The notes under the pieces: generated by a model
What the model was told of the DNA's origin: nothing
The model's database searches: none
Seen by the model: only the letters and a program-made list of their open reading frames with translations
Source of the DNA: Brevibacillus brevis
GTDB taxonomy: Bacteria > Bacillota > Bacilli > Brevibacillales > Brevibacillaceae
Length of the DNA stretch: 64,000 nucleotides
Assembly (NCBI RefSeq): GCF_022026395.1
Contig: NZ_CP041767.1
Span: 275,001-339,000 of the forward strand
Reading direction: 5' to 3'
Position numbers and translations under genes: made by a program
Part shown: in pieces, positions 53,356 to 62,428 of the stretch
Numbering within the stretch: position 1 is the first letter of the stretch
Layout of the letters: each line of letters starts with the position of its first letter

Positions 53356-53969
53356 ATTTGAAGCACATTTTTCGAAAAGGAACCGATTCAAAAGCACCAA
53401 CGCTGTTGTTGCTTCATGGAACAGGCGGAGATGAAAACGACCTCTTGCCACTGGCCAATCGCATTTATCCAGGCGCTTCTGTTCTGAGTGTCCGTGGGAA
53501 TGTTCTCGAAAACGGCATGCCGCGATTTTTCCGACGCTTAGCAGAGGGTGTTTTCGACGAAGAGGATTTGGTCAACCGCACGCAGGAGCTGCATGAGTTT
53601 TTGGATCAGGCGGCGGTTACGTATCAGATTGAGCGAGACAATATCGTGGCAGTCGGTTATTCGAACGGGGCGAATATCGCAGGTAGTCTCCTGTTCCATT
53701 ACCCGACTCCGCTAAAAGGGGCGATTCTTTTCCACCCAATGGTTCCACGCCGTGGGATCGCTCTGCCTGATATGTCAGCCATTCCAGTGTTCATCGGAGC
53801 GGGTACGAATGATCCGATCTGTACTGCACAAGAGACGGAGGAGCTGAACCAATTACTGACAGAAGCAGGTGCTGACGTGACTGTGCATTGGGATTCATAT
53901 GGTCATCAGCTAACGGTGAAGGAAGTAGAGGCTTCGGCCGCGTGGTTTACAGAGGAGTTTCGCAAGTAA
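53352..53969 (+). CDS. mhqD: Phospholipase/carboxylesterase family hydrolase (MhqD-like)
   Basis: A 205-residue alpha/beta hydrolase: LLLLHGTGGDENDLLPLANRI, the nucleophile elbow VAVGYSNGANIA (G-Y-S-N-G), the acid in AGTNDPICT and the base in DSYGHQLT. This is the small phospholipase/carboxylesterase fold of B. subtilis MhqD. It is translationally coupled (ATGA overlap) to the dioxygenase gene and ends the operon at a strong terminator. Confidence 0.86.
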   Translation: MNLKHIFRKGTDSKAPTLLLLHGTGGDENDLLPLANRIYPGASVLSVRGNVLENGMPRFFRRLAEGVFDEEDLVNRTQELHEFLDQAAVTYQIERDNIVAVGYSNGANIAGSLLFHYPTPLKGAILFHPMVPRRGIALPDMSAIPVFIGAGTNDPICTAQETEELNQLLTEAGADVTVHWDSYGHQLTVKEVEASAAWFTEEFRK

Positions 53970-53987
53970 TCGAATGAGTAACAAGAG

Positions 53988-54015
53988 CGGCGGACCTAAG
54001 TGTCTGCCGTTTTTT
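53988..54015 (+). terminator. Terminator after mhq-like operon
   Basis: CGGCGGAC/GTCTGCCG stem with a six-base loop and six T. Confidence 0.88.
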
Positions 54016-54256
54016 GTGTGTGCAAACAGTTGTTTTTCCGGGAAAAGAGCAGGTTTTCCTCAGATTTAATCAAATGTGTAAGGGGTCTTCAAGAGCCAGC
54101 CGTATTCGTTCATCTCTTGTTCATATTGCTTCTTTACGATTGATTCGCGTAGATAGGCGCAAGCCAGTGACGATTTGCAGGAGGATAAACAAGTGAGTAT
54201 CATTCAAAATAATGAAGCAGGAGAACCAGAGGGCGAGTAACAAGGAGGCCAGCTAG

Positions 54257-54937
54257 ATGAAACTGACGATTCTGATTGCAGATGACGATCCACACGTACG
54301 TGAGCTATTGCGGTTTTACTTAGCAAAAGAGGGATACAACGTCTTGGCTTGTGTGGATGGAAATGAGGCTTCGCAGCTGTTAGAGCAAGAGTCTGTCCAG
54401 CTCGCCATCGTGGATGTGATGATGCCAGGCAAAAACGGCTGGGAGCTATGCCGGGAGATCCGGGAATTTTACGACCTCCCTGTCATCATGCTAACGGCAA
54501 AGGGAGAGGTGCGGGATAAGGAAAAAGGTTTTTTGGCGGGGACGGATGATTATTTGACCAAGCCATTTGAGCCTACCGAATTGTTGTACCGCATCAAGGC
54601 CTTGCTGCGTCGTTATCAGATGGTCAGCAAACAAATCATTGTCATAAACGATACTGTCATCGATCGTATCAGCCATGTTGTGAAGGTGAAAGAAGAGTTG
54701 ATTCATTTACCATTAAAGGAATTTGAACTGCTTGCCCAGCTTGCCAGTTTTCCTGATCGGATCTTTACCCGGGATCAACTGTTGGAGCTCGTGTGGGGGA
54801 GTGATACGGAGAGCGATAGTCGTACCATCGATGTGCATATTAAGCGGCTGCGAGAGAAATTTACGGAGAAAACCAATGACTTTGTCATTTCTACCGTTCG
54901 TGGTTTAGGCTACAAGCTGGAGGTGCGAGGCACGTGA
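54257..54937 (+). CDS. OmpR-family response regulator
   Basis: A 226-residue regulator. The receiver domain (1-120) has the acidic pocket ADDDPHV, the phospho-acceptor D53 in AIVDVMMPGKNGWE, and K in MLTAKGEV. The C-terminal winged helix (130-226) includes LPLKEFELLAQLASFPDRIFTRDQLLELVWG and RTIDVHIKRLREK. It overlaps the kinase gene by 4 bp. The 280 bp upstream hold no gene. The stimulus is not visible. Confidence 0.94.
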   Translation: MKLTILIADDDPHVRELLRFYLAKEGYNVLACVDGNEASQLLEQESVQLAIVDVMMPGKNGWELCREIREFYDLPVIMLTAKGEVRDKEKGFLAGTDDYLTKPFEPTELLYRIKALLRRYQMVSKQIIVINDTVIDRISHVVKVKEELIHLPLKEFELLAQLASFPDRIFTRDQLLELVWGSDTESDSRTIDVHIKRLREKFTEKTNDFVISTVRGLGYKLEVRGT

Positions 54938-56343
54938 AATCTCTCTACGTTCGGGTTGTTTTTACCTTCGTCGCCATTGTACTGATCAGCGGCACACTTG
55001 GATTTTTGTTGGCAAATGAGTATTATCAACGAAACCTGCGTGCTTATAATGAACAAAAAATCACGAGTATCGGACAGCAGATAATCGATTTGTACGAGCA
55101 TAAATCCTCGCTCGACCTGACCGCCTTTATGACCCATGTCGGCAATTTGAATTTTCAGTTGCATCTCGTGGATGAGAATGGCGGAGTAAGCCAGTTCGGA
55201 GCACCTTTTCGAGACCAGCAGATAGAGCCTGCCATCGTTCAAAAAGTATTGGCGGGTGAGACCTACAGAGGAATTACAGAAGAACAGCACGGCTTGTTTG
55301 TGACCGGATTTTTCGAAAACACGTTGACAAACAGCATTGGCTTGCCGCTTATAGCAGAAGGGAAAAAGTACGCCCTGTTTGTACGGCCAAATATTGAGCA
55401 GCAGTTTGGCGAGGTGCACATTATGTTTGCTTTGCTGCTGGCAGCGATGTTTGTCCTTAGCCTGATCCTGATTTTGGTATTTACCCGTTATTTGGTGAAG
55501 CCGATCGAGAAGCTAAGCCGTGCGACCAAAAAGCTGGCAGAAGGGCAGTATGATATACACTTGGACATCGCTCGCCGGGATGAAATCGGCGATTTGGCCA
55601 CGCATTTTGCGAGAATGACAGAGTCACTCAAACAACTGGACGAGATGCGCCAAGAGTTTGTCTCCAATGTCTCTCATGAAATCCAGTCTCCATTGACATC
55701 GATCCAAGGCTTTTCTCAAGCCATCCGCAGCGGTGGTGTGACAAGCGAACAGCGGGAGATGTACCTGACGATCATCGAAGAGGAGAGCAGACGTCTGTCT
55801 TCCTTGAGCAAGCAGCTGTTGACGCTCGCTTCCCTGGACAAAGAGACCGGGCTGTACGAACCGACCCGTTTTCGTCTGGATGAGCAGATCAGGCAAGTCC
55901 TCTTAGTTTTGCAGCAGCAGTGGCAACAAAAAAAGCTCGCGATGGAGCTGACCTTACCGGAGACCTTCATCGTTGGTGACAAGCAGCTACTTAATCAAGT
56001 ATGGATGAACCTGCTTGCGAACAGTATCAAATTCACCCCAACGGCTGGCTCTATTTACATTGCGATACAGAAGGATACGCGAATCGTCGTGACCATCCGG
56101 GATACGGGGATCGGCATGTCAGAAGAAGAGCAGGAGCATGTCTTTGACCGCTTTTACAAAGGAGACAAGTCACGCAATCGGGAAGCGACGGGAAGCGGGC
56201 TCGGTCTTTCTATCGTGCAAAAAATTTTGCAGGTCGCAAAAGGCAGCATTCACATTCAAAGCCGTATAGGCGAAGGGACAACGGTCACGGTCAGTCTACC
56301 AACGGGTGAACATCCTACTGCGCGAACGACAAACGAATCTTAA
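54934..56343 (+). CDS. Sensor histidine kinase
   Basis: A 469-residue membrane kinase with TM1 (about 7-27), an extracytoplasmic sensor (28-160), TM2 (about 163-185), HAMP (186-238), the dimer domain with phospho-acceptor H248 in SNVSHEIQSPLTSI, and the ATPase domain with N, G1 and G2 boxes (MNLLANSIKFTP, DTGIGMSEEE, GSGLGLSIV). It is coupled to the response regulator. A small membrane protein gene follows, 26 bp after its stop. Confidence 0.94.
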   Translation: MKSLYVRVVFTFVAIVLISGTLGFLLANEYYQRNLRAYNEQKITSIGQQIIDLYEHKSSLDLTAFMTHVGNLNFQLHLVDENGGVSQFGAPFRDQQIEPAIVQKVLAGETYRGITEEQHGLFVTGFFENTLTNSIGLPLIAEGKKYALFVRPNIEQQFGEVHIMFALLLAAMFVLSLILILVFTRYLVKPIEKLSRATKKLAEGQYDIHLDIARRDEIGDLATHFARMTESLKQLDEMRQEFVSNVSHEIQSPLTSIQGFSQAIRSGGVTSEQREMYLTIIEEESRRLSSLSKQLLTLASLDKETGLYEPTRFRLDEQIRQVLLVLQQQWQQKKLAMELTLPETFIVGDKQLLNQVWMNLLANSIKFTPTAGSIYIAIQKDTRIVVTIRDTGIGMSEEEQEHVFDRFYKGDKSRNREATGSGLGLSIVQKILQVAKGSIHIQSRIGEGTTVTVSLPTGEHPTARTTNES

Positions 56344-56369
56344 CGAAACGATGCAAGGGAGTGATTTCC

Positions 56370-56810
56370 ATGAATATCGGCATGCGTCTCCTCGCCGCAG
56401 TTATATCCCCTCTCTTTACCGGTCTGTATGCTGCGTTGATCATCTACCTTTATCGTGACCCTAGCGCGCCGTACGGGTTTGGACAAGAGTATTTGCTGGG
56501 CGTGCTCATCAGCATGGCAATGAACCTGATTGTCTTCGTATGGCTGTCGGTATTCGTGGACTGGCTAGTGAATCGATCGCACGTAATCGGGTGGAAAAAA
56601 TACGCAGTGCGTTGCGCCGGATATACTGTCATCGGCTATGCTCCTGTACTTTTTCAATGGCTAATAAGTGTTGATCCGCAAGCTGCATTGTTTTATCCGC
56701 AGGCAACAGTGTTTGTGTTCGCTTCGATATGTTACTTCCTTATATTTGTGGGAATAGAGGCGATCAGGCAGCGGTTTACCCGGAAAACGAGTATAAACCG
56801 CCATGGTTAA
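56370..56810 (+). CDS. Membrane protein following two-component genes
   Basis: A 146-residue protein with four predicted membrane segments (starting MRLLAAVISPLFTGLYAALIIYLY). The start at 56370 follows AAGGGAG at eight bases; the in-frame GTG at 56361 would sit on that site. It lies 26 bp after the kinase, so it is probably in the same operon and could be a target or accessory of the system. No family is recognised. Confidence 0.75.
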   Translation: MNIGMRLLAAVISPLFTGLYAALIIYLYRDPSAPYGFGQEYLLGVLISMAMNLIVFVWLSVFVDWLVNRSHVIGWKKYAVRCAGYTVIGYAPVLFQWLISVDPQAALFYPQATVFVFASICYFLIFVGIEAIRQRFTRKTSINRHG

Positions 56811-56835
56811 TCAAATGTTTAAAATGCCGGAGTAA

Positions 56836-56866
56836 CAAAAAAGCCCGAGCAATCAGGTAGCTCGGA
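56836..56866 (-). terminator. Terminator of cadC-like gene
   Basis: On the minus strand CCGAGC/GCTCGG encloses the stop codon in its loop and is followed by GCTTTTTTG. Confidence 0.75.
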
Positions 56867-57218
56867 CAATCGTTTTCTGTTCTTTGGCGTGTTCAATCCC
56901 CGCAGATATGAGATGGCGTACATGGTCATCATCCAACGAGTAAAATACGAGTTTTCCTTCTTTGCGGTACTTGGCCAGTCCCATGTTGCGCAGAAGCCGC
57001 AGATGATGGGAGGTGTTAGCGATCGAGCTTCCGATAATAGCAGCCACATCGCAGACACAGAGCTCGTCTTCCATCGAGAGGATGTGAATGATTTTGGCGC
57101 GGGTGTCATCGGCCAACGCCTTGAAGATTTTTGCTACCCCTTCTGATTCTGTGGCGAACGGCTTTAACCGATTTACTTTTTCCTCATCAAAACATTGGAT
57201 TTCACAGATGTCATCCAC
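56853..57218 (-). CDS. cadC: CadC-like ArsR/SmtB metalloregulator
   Basis: A cadmium/lead/zinc-responsive repressor of the CadC type. The protein opens with DDICEIQCFDEEKVNRL (first Cys ligands), then has DELCVCDVAAIIG with the sensing C-x-C of helix 4 and the recognition helix SIANTSHHLRLLRNMGLAKYRKEGKLVFYSLDD. 121 residues match S. aureus CadC (122). GTG 57218 is preferred because AGGTGAT precedes it by seven bases; ATG 57227 is an alternative. It faces away from cadA, with a zinc-ribbon gene between. Confidence 0.9.
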   Translation of the reverse strand: MDDICEIQCFDEEKVNRLKPFATESEGVAKIFKALADDTRAKIIHILSMEDELCVCDVAAIIGSSIANTSHHLRLLRNMGLAKYRKEGKLVFYSLDDDHVRHLISAGIEHAKEQKTIVRAT

Positions 57219-57369
57219 TGTAACCATCACCTCATGCTCTACAATGTCCTATTATTATAGACATTCACAGAGAAAGTGAAAAGGAAAAACGACATTTTCA
57301 TGGCAGTGTAGTGTACCTCTCTGTTTTCGTGTAAGATGAACATGATCCAAGAAATGGGGAGAGAATACC

Positions 57370-57666
57370 ATGAGTGCACAACCAAAGTGCCCGAAGTGCC
57401 GTTCAGCGAAAATCGATTTGACGGAATCGATTAATAAGCCATTATACATAACCATTTATGCAGCGGTTTTGGCAGTGCTCGCCTTGATCGGCATTTCGGT
57501 GAAAGGGACTCCTGTCATCTTTTTGTTCCTCGGACTGTCCGGTGCCTTTATCCTGTTTGCCGTTCGTCTTGCCTTAGAAAAGCGTAAAGTAATCAAGTGC
57601 AAATGTCTGGACTGTGGGGAGCGTTGGCAGACCACTCCAGCACCAGTAGAAGCCCGTACCAAGTAA
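57370..57666 (+). CDS. Zinc-ribbon membrane protein
   Basis: A 98-residue protein. The N-terminal knuckle CPKCRSAK and C-terminal knuckle CKCLDCGERW can form one zinc ribbon, split by two predicted membrane segments (about 26-44 and 49-67). Such split-ribbon proteins are common in Firmicutes and uncharacterised. It lies between cadC and cadA, but its own terminator separates it from cadA. GGGGAGAG precedes the ATG. Confidence 0.8.
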   Translation: MSAQPKCPKCRSAKIDLTESINKPLYITIYAAVLAVLALIGISVKGTPVIFLFLGLSGAFILFAVRLALEKRKVIKCKCLDCGERWQTTPAPVEARTK

Positions 57667-57697
57667 CAAGACTCCTAGTAATAGGGGTCTTGTTCTT
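57666..57697 (+). terminator. Terminator after zinc-ribbon gene
   Basis: AACAAGACTCCT and GGGGTCTTGTT arms, followed by CTTT. Confidence 0.7.
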
Positions 57698-57742
57698 TAT
57701 TCTCGGTCTGTAAAAAAATGGGCGAAATATTCAAATCAATTC

Positions 57743-57771
57743 TTGAACGAACCAGAAGGATACGATAATAT
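57743..57771 (+). promoter_or_regulatory. Likely cadA promoter with flanking TTCAAA-type half sites
   Basis: TTGAAC (57743-57748) and TAATAT (57766-57771) are 17 bp apart. AATATTCAAAT (57727-57737) lies before it and AAATATTTGTTTGAATGTTTG-like sequence (57780-57800) after it. These TTCAAA/TTTGAA half sites resemble cad operators, so CadC control is plausible. Confidence 0.5.
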
Positions 57772-57855
57772 AATAATTAAATATTTGTTTGAATGTTTGT
57801 GGATGATTTCATTCGAAGCTGGGCAAAATAGATGCTTGGAAAAAGGTGAAAACAG

Positions 57856-60087
57856 ATGGCAGAAGAACGAAAAAAAGATGAGTGTTGCAGTGGGCCTCAA
57901 TGCGGCAGTGAGCATAAGCATGCTGGTAAAATTCTCACGGTTCTCGAGCCTGCGGCTGCGGCAACAGAAAGCGCAGGCATTCTTTCTTCACAGGCTGTTG
58001 TTTATCGCGTTATAGGCATGGATTGCAGTTCGTGCGCCAAATCGCTGGAAAAGCATATGCAGACGTTGCCTGCTGTCAAAGAGGTAAACGTGAACTTTTC
58101 CACGGGTAAAATGCAGCTCGTCGCGGATGGGCTGGGAGAAGATGCAGTGGTCAAGGAAGTCGCCAAGGCTGGCTACAGCGCCATGCTGCTTACGAGGCGT
58201 ACAGCCAAAGCAGTACCGAAAACGGATCAAGCAGGGACGGTTCTGACGACGATTTCCGGTGTGTTGTTGGCACTCGGTTTTCTAGGTTCCTTATCGCCTA
58301 GCATATCTCCATTGGTCGTCACTGTGCTCTATGCGTTGTCGATCATAAGTGGCGGCTACCGACCTGCGCGCAGTGCTTTTTACGCGATCAAAAGCGGTTC
58401 ACTGGATATGAACGTATTGATGTCTGTTGCGGCAGTAGGAGCAGCCTTAATCGGTGAGTGGCTGGAGGGCGCAACAGTCGTCTGGCTCTTTTCCATTGGA
58501 AACTTGCTGCAGACCAAGTCGATTGAAAAAACGCGTGACTCTATACGCAATCTGATGGATTTGGCTCCGCCTGAAGCATGGGTCAAGGTTGGGGAGTCTC
58601 TTACCCGCAAGCCGGTTGAGGACATCGCTGTCGGTCAAGTCATCGTAGTGAAGCCTGGAGAGAAAATCCCGCTAGATGGTGTGATTGTACACGGGACATC
58701 GAGCGTCAATCAGGCCCCGATTACAGGTGAATCGATTCCAGTCGATAAGCTAGTCGGCGACAGTGTTTTTGCAGGGAGTGTCAACGAAAGTGGCGCGGTG
58801 GAGATCAGGGTAACCAAGCTGGTGGAGGATACGGCGATTGCCAGAATCATTCATCTCGTGGAGGAAGCGCAGGAGAAAAAAGCGCCTACTCAGGCGTTCG
58901 TCGACAAATTCGCTGCGATCTACACGCCAATCGTGCTCGTGCTTGCTTTGTTCGTAATCGTATTCCCGCCATTACTCGGACTCGGTACCTGGGGGGAATG
59001 GTTTTACAGAGGGCTTGAGCTGCTGGTTGTTGCTTGCCCGTGCGCTCTGGTCATTTCCACGCCAGTTGCGATTGTGTCCGCGATTGGAAATGCCGCGAGA
59101 AACGGCGTCCTGATCAAGGGCGGTACGTTTTTGGAAAAGGCGGGAGCGATTACCGCAATTGCTTTCGATAAAACGGGCACATTGACGGAAGGAAAACCAC
59201 AGGTTGCAGCAGTTATCGAGATGGAGGGAAGCGAGGACGAAGTAGTGTCGATCGCCAGAACGATTGAAGAGCGTTCTTCCCATCCGATTGCGCAAGCGAT
59301 TCTCACCTATGCCAAACAAAAGCAGGTTGCTTCCCGGAGTGGGCAAGATTTCAAGGCGATCGTCGGAAAAGGGGCAAGCGCTGCCATCGGAACCGAAACA
59401 TTCTATGCAGGGAAGCCCGCCCTGTTTCAAGAGCTGGGAATCGATCTGTCGTCATGGCAAACGAAAATCGAGTCGTTGCAAAGTGAAGGACATACGCTAG
59501 TAGTTATCGGTACCGCAACGAAATTGATCGGGATGATTGCCGTTGCTGACACCATTCGTGAGATTACGGTTAGTGCCATTGGCAAGCTCAAGGCCGCGGG
59601 AATCGAAGACATCGTGATGCTGACCGGCGACAATACGGGTACGGCGAAAAAAGTAGCGAGTCAGACAGGCGTCAATCGTTATTTTGCAGAGCTGTTGCCA
59701 CAAGATAAGGTAGAAGCGGTCAAACGACTCCAGCAAGAAGGCAAGGTCGTCGCCATGGTGGGGGACGGAATCAATGATGCACCTGCTCTCGCATCAGCTG
59801 ACCTTGGGATTGCCATGGGTGGAGCAGGTACTGATACGGCAATGGAAACCGCGGATATCGTACTGATGGCTGACAATCTCGAAAAGCTGCCACACACGAT
59901 GAAGATCAGCAGAAAAGCACTCACGATTATCAAGCAAAACATCTGGTTTTCGATCATCGTAAAGCTGGTTGCACTCGTGCTGATATTCCCAGGATATCTC
60001 ACCTTGTGGCTGGCGGTGCTCAGTGACACGGGAGCCGCCTTGCTGGTCATCTTAAACAGCATGAGACTGTTGCGTATGAAGGACTAA
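57856..60087 (+). CDS. cadA: Heavy-metal translocating P-type ATPase CadA (Cd/Zn/Pb efflux)
   Basis: Pumps divalent soft metals out of the cytoplasm with ATP. The 743-residue P1B-ATPase has a Cys/His-rich N-tail (DECCSGPQCGSEHKH, residues 9-22), an HMA domain with GMDCSSC (54-60), the intramembrane motif CPC (about 394-396), the phosphorylation site DKTGT (from about 438), the ATP-binding SSHPIAQAI, and GDGINDAPALASADLGIAMG. The CPC motif and HMA pattern point to Cd/Zn/Pb rather than copper. AAAGGTG precedes the ATG. cadC is 0.6 kb upstream on the other strand. Confidence 0.95.
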   Translation: MAEERKKDECCSGPQCGSEHKHAGKILTVLEPAAAATESAGILSSQAVVYRVIGMDCSSCAKSLEKHMQTLPAVKEVNVNFSTGKMQLVADGLGEDAVVKEVAKAGYSAMLLTRRTAKAVPKTDQAGTVLTTISGVLLALGFLGSLSPSISPLVVTVLYALSIISGGYRPARSAFYAIKSGSLDMNVLMSVAAVGAALIGEWLEGATVVWLFSIGNLLQTKSIEKTRDSIRNLMDLAPPEAWVKVGESLTRKPVEDIAVGQVIVVKPGEKIPLDGVIVHGTSSVNQAPITGESIPVDKLVGDSVFAGSVNESGAVEIRVTKLVEDTAIARIIHLVEEAQEKKAPTQAFVDKFAAIYTPIVLVLALFVIVFPPLLGLGTWGEWFYRGLELLVVACPCALVISTPVAIVSAIGNAARNGVLIKGGTFLEKAGAITAIAFDKTGTLTEGKPQVAAVIEMEGSEDEVVSIARTIEERSSHPIAQAILTYAKQKQVASRSGQDFKAIVGKGASAAIGTETFYAGKPALFQELGIDLSSWQTKIESLQSEGHTLVVIGTATKLIGMIAVADTIREITVSAIGKLKAAGIEDIVMLTGDNTGTAKKVASQTGVNRYFAELLPQDKVEAVKRLQQEGKVVAMVGDGINDAPALASADLGIAMGGAGTDTAMETADIVLMADNLEKLPHTMKISRKALTIIKQNIWFSIIVKLVALVLIFPGYLTLWLAVLSDTGAALLVILNSMRLLRMKD

Positions 60088-60088
60088 A

Positions 60089-60127
60089 TAAAAAGGGAGA
60101 TGAGCTGTCAAAGCTCTCTCCCTTTTC
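60089..60127 (+). terminator. Bidirectional terminator between cadA and ABC ATPase gene
   Basis: AAAAGGGAGA-x-GAGCT and AGCTC-TCTCCCTTTT form a long stem with T-runs on both strands, serving two convergent genes. Confidence 0.9.
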
Positions 60128-60143
60128 TTTTGTGCATGGTTTT

Positions 60144-62147
60144 TTACACCAAGACACCGCCGCCGTATCTTTCGAATTCTTTCTGGGTGCAAGCGACAAA
60201 GTGACCGCGCTCAACTTCACGCAAGACGCGTTCTTCCCCTTGATCACGCAAATATTCCTGATCATCGAAAACGATCCGCTTACGGTTGCGCTCATAATCA
60301 GGGTCTGGCAATGGAATTGCCGAGAGCAACGATTTGGTGTACGGATGAATCGGATTCTCGTACAGACAATTACTTTCTGCCAGCTCCACAATACGTCCCC
60401 GGTACATAACACCGATGCGGTCACTGATGTATTTAACCATGGACAGGTCATGGGCGATGAACAGATAGGTCAGGCCTTTTTCTTTTTGCAGGCGCTTGAG
60501 CAGGTTAATGACTTGTGCCTGAATGGACACGTCGAGGGCAGAGATCGGTTCATCGGCAATGATGAATTCCGGATCAACAGCCAATGCCCGTGCAATCCCG
60601 ATCCGTTGGCGCTGTCCGCCGCTGAACTCATGCGGGTAACGGTTTGCGTGCTCGCGGTTGAGGCCGACGGTTTCCAACAGCTCGTGTACCTTGGCGATGC
60701 GAGCTTCCTTGTTCGCCAGACGATGAATGTCCAGACCTTCTGCAATAATATCGGATACGGTCAGACGTGGATTCAACGACGAGTACGGGTCTTGGAAAAT
60801 CATTTGGATTTTGCGGTTGAGCCATTTCTTTTCTTCGAGTGTTTTCTTTCCGTGTACACTTTGTCCATTGAACAAGACCTCTCCGCCAGTTGCATCGTAC
60901 AGGCGCAGGATGGTTCGTCCTGTGGTCGACTTACCGCAACCGGATTCACCCACAAGACCGAAGATTTCCCCTTTGTAGATGTCAAAGGTGATACCATCTA
61001 CAGCTTTCAGCGTATGACCATTCCCGAGGTCAAAATGCTGTTTCAAATCTTTGACTTCAACCAGCTTCTCTCGGTTCTCGTAGTTGAACGTTTTTTTGGT
61101 GCTTGCTGGAGTCTCGGTCGGCTCATCAGAATTGACTTTTCGTCTCACAGCCGAAGCAGGCGGTTTGATGTCAGGTGCCATTTCATGCAGGAGCCATGTT
61201 GCCGCATAGTGCGTATCGGAGATTTTGAACATCGGTGGCTCATATTCCAGATCGACCTTCAACGCAAATGGGTTACGAGCCGCGAAAGCATCCCCTACAG
61301 GTGGCTTGAACATGTCGGGCGGTGATCCAGGAATGGACATCAGCTCGTCATCGCTGGAATCGAGGCTAGGCATGGAGCCTAATAGACCCCATGTATACGG
61401 GTGCTTAGGATCGTAGAAAATTTCATCGACTTTACCGATTTCCACAATTTTACCTGCATACATAACCGCTACACGGTCTGCCATGTTAGCAACTACACCG
61501 AGGTCGTGGGTAATAAAGATGATCGAGGTACCCATCTTCTTTTGCAGTTCCTTCAGCAACTCCAAAATCTGCGCCTGAATCGATACGTCCAGAGCAGTTG
61601 TCGGCTCATCGGCGATGATAATTTTTGGATTGCAGGCGAGTGCGATGGCAATGACAATCCGTTGACGCATCCCACCGGAAAACTGGTGCGGGTATTGATC
61701 GACACGTTCTTTGGCAAATGGAATCCCTACCATTTCCAACAGCTCAATAGCACGGGTGCGCGCTTCTGCACGGTTCAGCTTTTGGTGCTTGATGAAGCTC
61801 TCCATGATTTGGTTCCCGATAGTCATCGTCGGATTCAAGGAAGTCATCGGGTCTTGGAAGATCATCGAGATATCGCGACCGCGAACATCCTGCATTTCTT
61901 TTTCGGAAAGCGTAACCAAATCTCTTCCTTCAAAAAGAACTTGTCCTTTTGGAATGCGTCCAGGAGGAGAAGGAATGAGGCGCATAAGTGCTTGGGAGGT
62001 GACGGATTTACCGGAACCAGATTCACCAACAATCGCCAGTGTTTCTCCTTTTTCCAGATCAAAGGAGACGCCCCGTACTGCTTTGACTTCACCTGCATAC
62101 GTATCGAATGACACATGCAAATCTTTTACTTCTAACACTTTTCCCAT
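60144..62147 (-). CDS. Fused two-NBD ABC ATPase of the oligopeptide/nickel (OppD-OppF) type
   Basis: Two complete peptide-type ABC ATPase domains in one 667-residue chain. Domain 1 has Walker A GESGSGKS (41-48), signature SGGMRQR and IIADEPTTALDVS. A linker (about 325-365) follows, then domain 2 with GESGCGKST, SGGQRQR, IIADEPISALDVS. Each ends with the OppD/OppF C-terminal region. No permease or binding-protein gene is adjacent. A sigma-A promoter overlapped by a Fur-like box precedes it, which suggests a role in uptake of an iron chelate or an iron-limited peptide. The start at 62147 follows AAAGGG. Confidence 0.9.
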   Translation of the reverse strand: MGKVLEVKDLHVSFDTYAGEVKAVRGVSFDLEKGETLAIVGESGSGKSVTSQALMRLIPSPPGRIPKGQVLFEGRDLVTLSEKEMQDVRGRDISMIFQDPMTSLNPTMTIGNQIMESFIKHQKLNRAEARTRAIELLEMVGIPFAKERVDQYPHQFSGGMRQRIVIAIALACNPKIIIADEPTTALDVSIQAQILELLKELQKKMGTSIIFITHDLGVVANMADRVAVMYAGKIVEIGKVDEIFYDPKHPYTWGLLGSMPSLDSSDDELMSIPGSPPDMFKPPVGDAFAARNPFALKVDLEYEPPMFKISDTHYAATWLLHEMAPDIKPPASAVRRKVNSDEPTETPASTKKTFNYENREKLVEVKDLKQHFDLGNGHTLKAVDGITFDIYKGEIFGLVGESGCGKSTTGRTILRLYDATGGEVLFNGQSVHGKKTLEEKKWLNRKIQMIFQDPYSSLNPRLTVSDIIAEGLDIHRLANKEARIAKVHELLETVGLNREHANRYPHEFSGGQRQRIGIARALAVDPEFIIADEPISALDVSIQAQVINLLKRLQKEKGLTYLFIAHDLSMVKYISDRIGVMYRGRIVELAESNCLYENPIHPYTKSLLSAIPLPDPDYERNRKRIVFDDQEYLRDQGEERVLREVERGHFVACTQKEFERYGGGVLV

Positions 62148-62232
62148 ATCATCATCCCTTTCGAGCATGCTTTGTCGTGAATAACCCTCCATGTATATCT
62201 AACAATCTCTCTAGTAGGAATTTTTGCGAAAA

Positions 62233-62247
62233 TGAAAATCATTATCA
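62233..62247. promoter_or_regulatory. Fur box upstream of fused ABC ATPase gene
   Basis: TGAAAATCATTATCA matches the 7-1-7 Fur consensus TGATAATNATTATCA at 13 of the 14 defined positions. It covers the predicted transcript start of the minus-strand ATPase gene. PerR and Zur consensus sequences fit less well. Confidence 0.75.
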
Positions 62248-62249
62248 TC

Positions 62250-62278
62250 ATTATACTATATTCATTAACCGTTGTTAA
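62250..62278 (-). promoter_or_regulatory. Sigma-A promoter of fused ABC ATPase gene
   Basis: TTAACA (62278-62273) and TATAAT (62255-62250) are 17 bp apart. The Fur box begins three bases downstream. Confidence 0.8.
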
Positions 62279-62428
62279 AAAATTTTTTTCTACGTTGCAT
62301 ACTCATGCAGAATCTTCTTCAATTTTGCCAAAAGCCCAGAATAGAGGTTTTTTTAGCGTTACCAAATGATAGCCCAGTCATACTATGCATCAAAGCACAG
62401 AATACTGGCTTAAAGGAGGGTAACGCTT

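Noticed and set aside
60132-61325. 397-codon plus-strand frame opposite the fused ABC ATPase
   Set aside because: It is antisense to two clear ABC domains and reads like reversed Walker motifs; no start signal.
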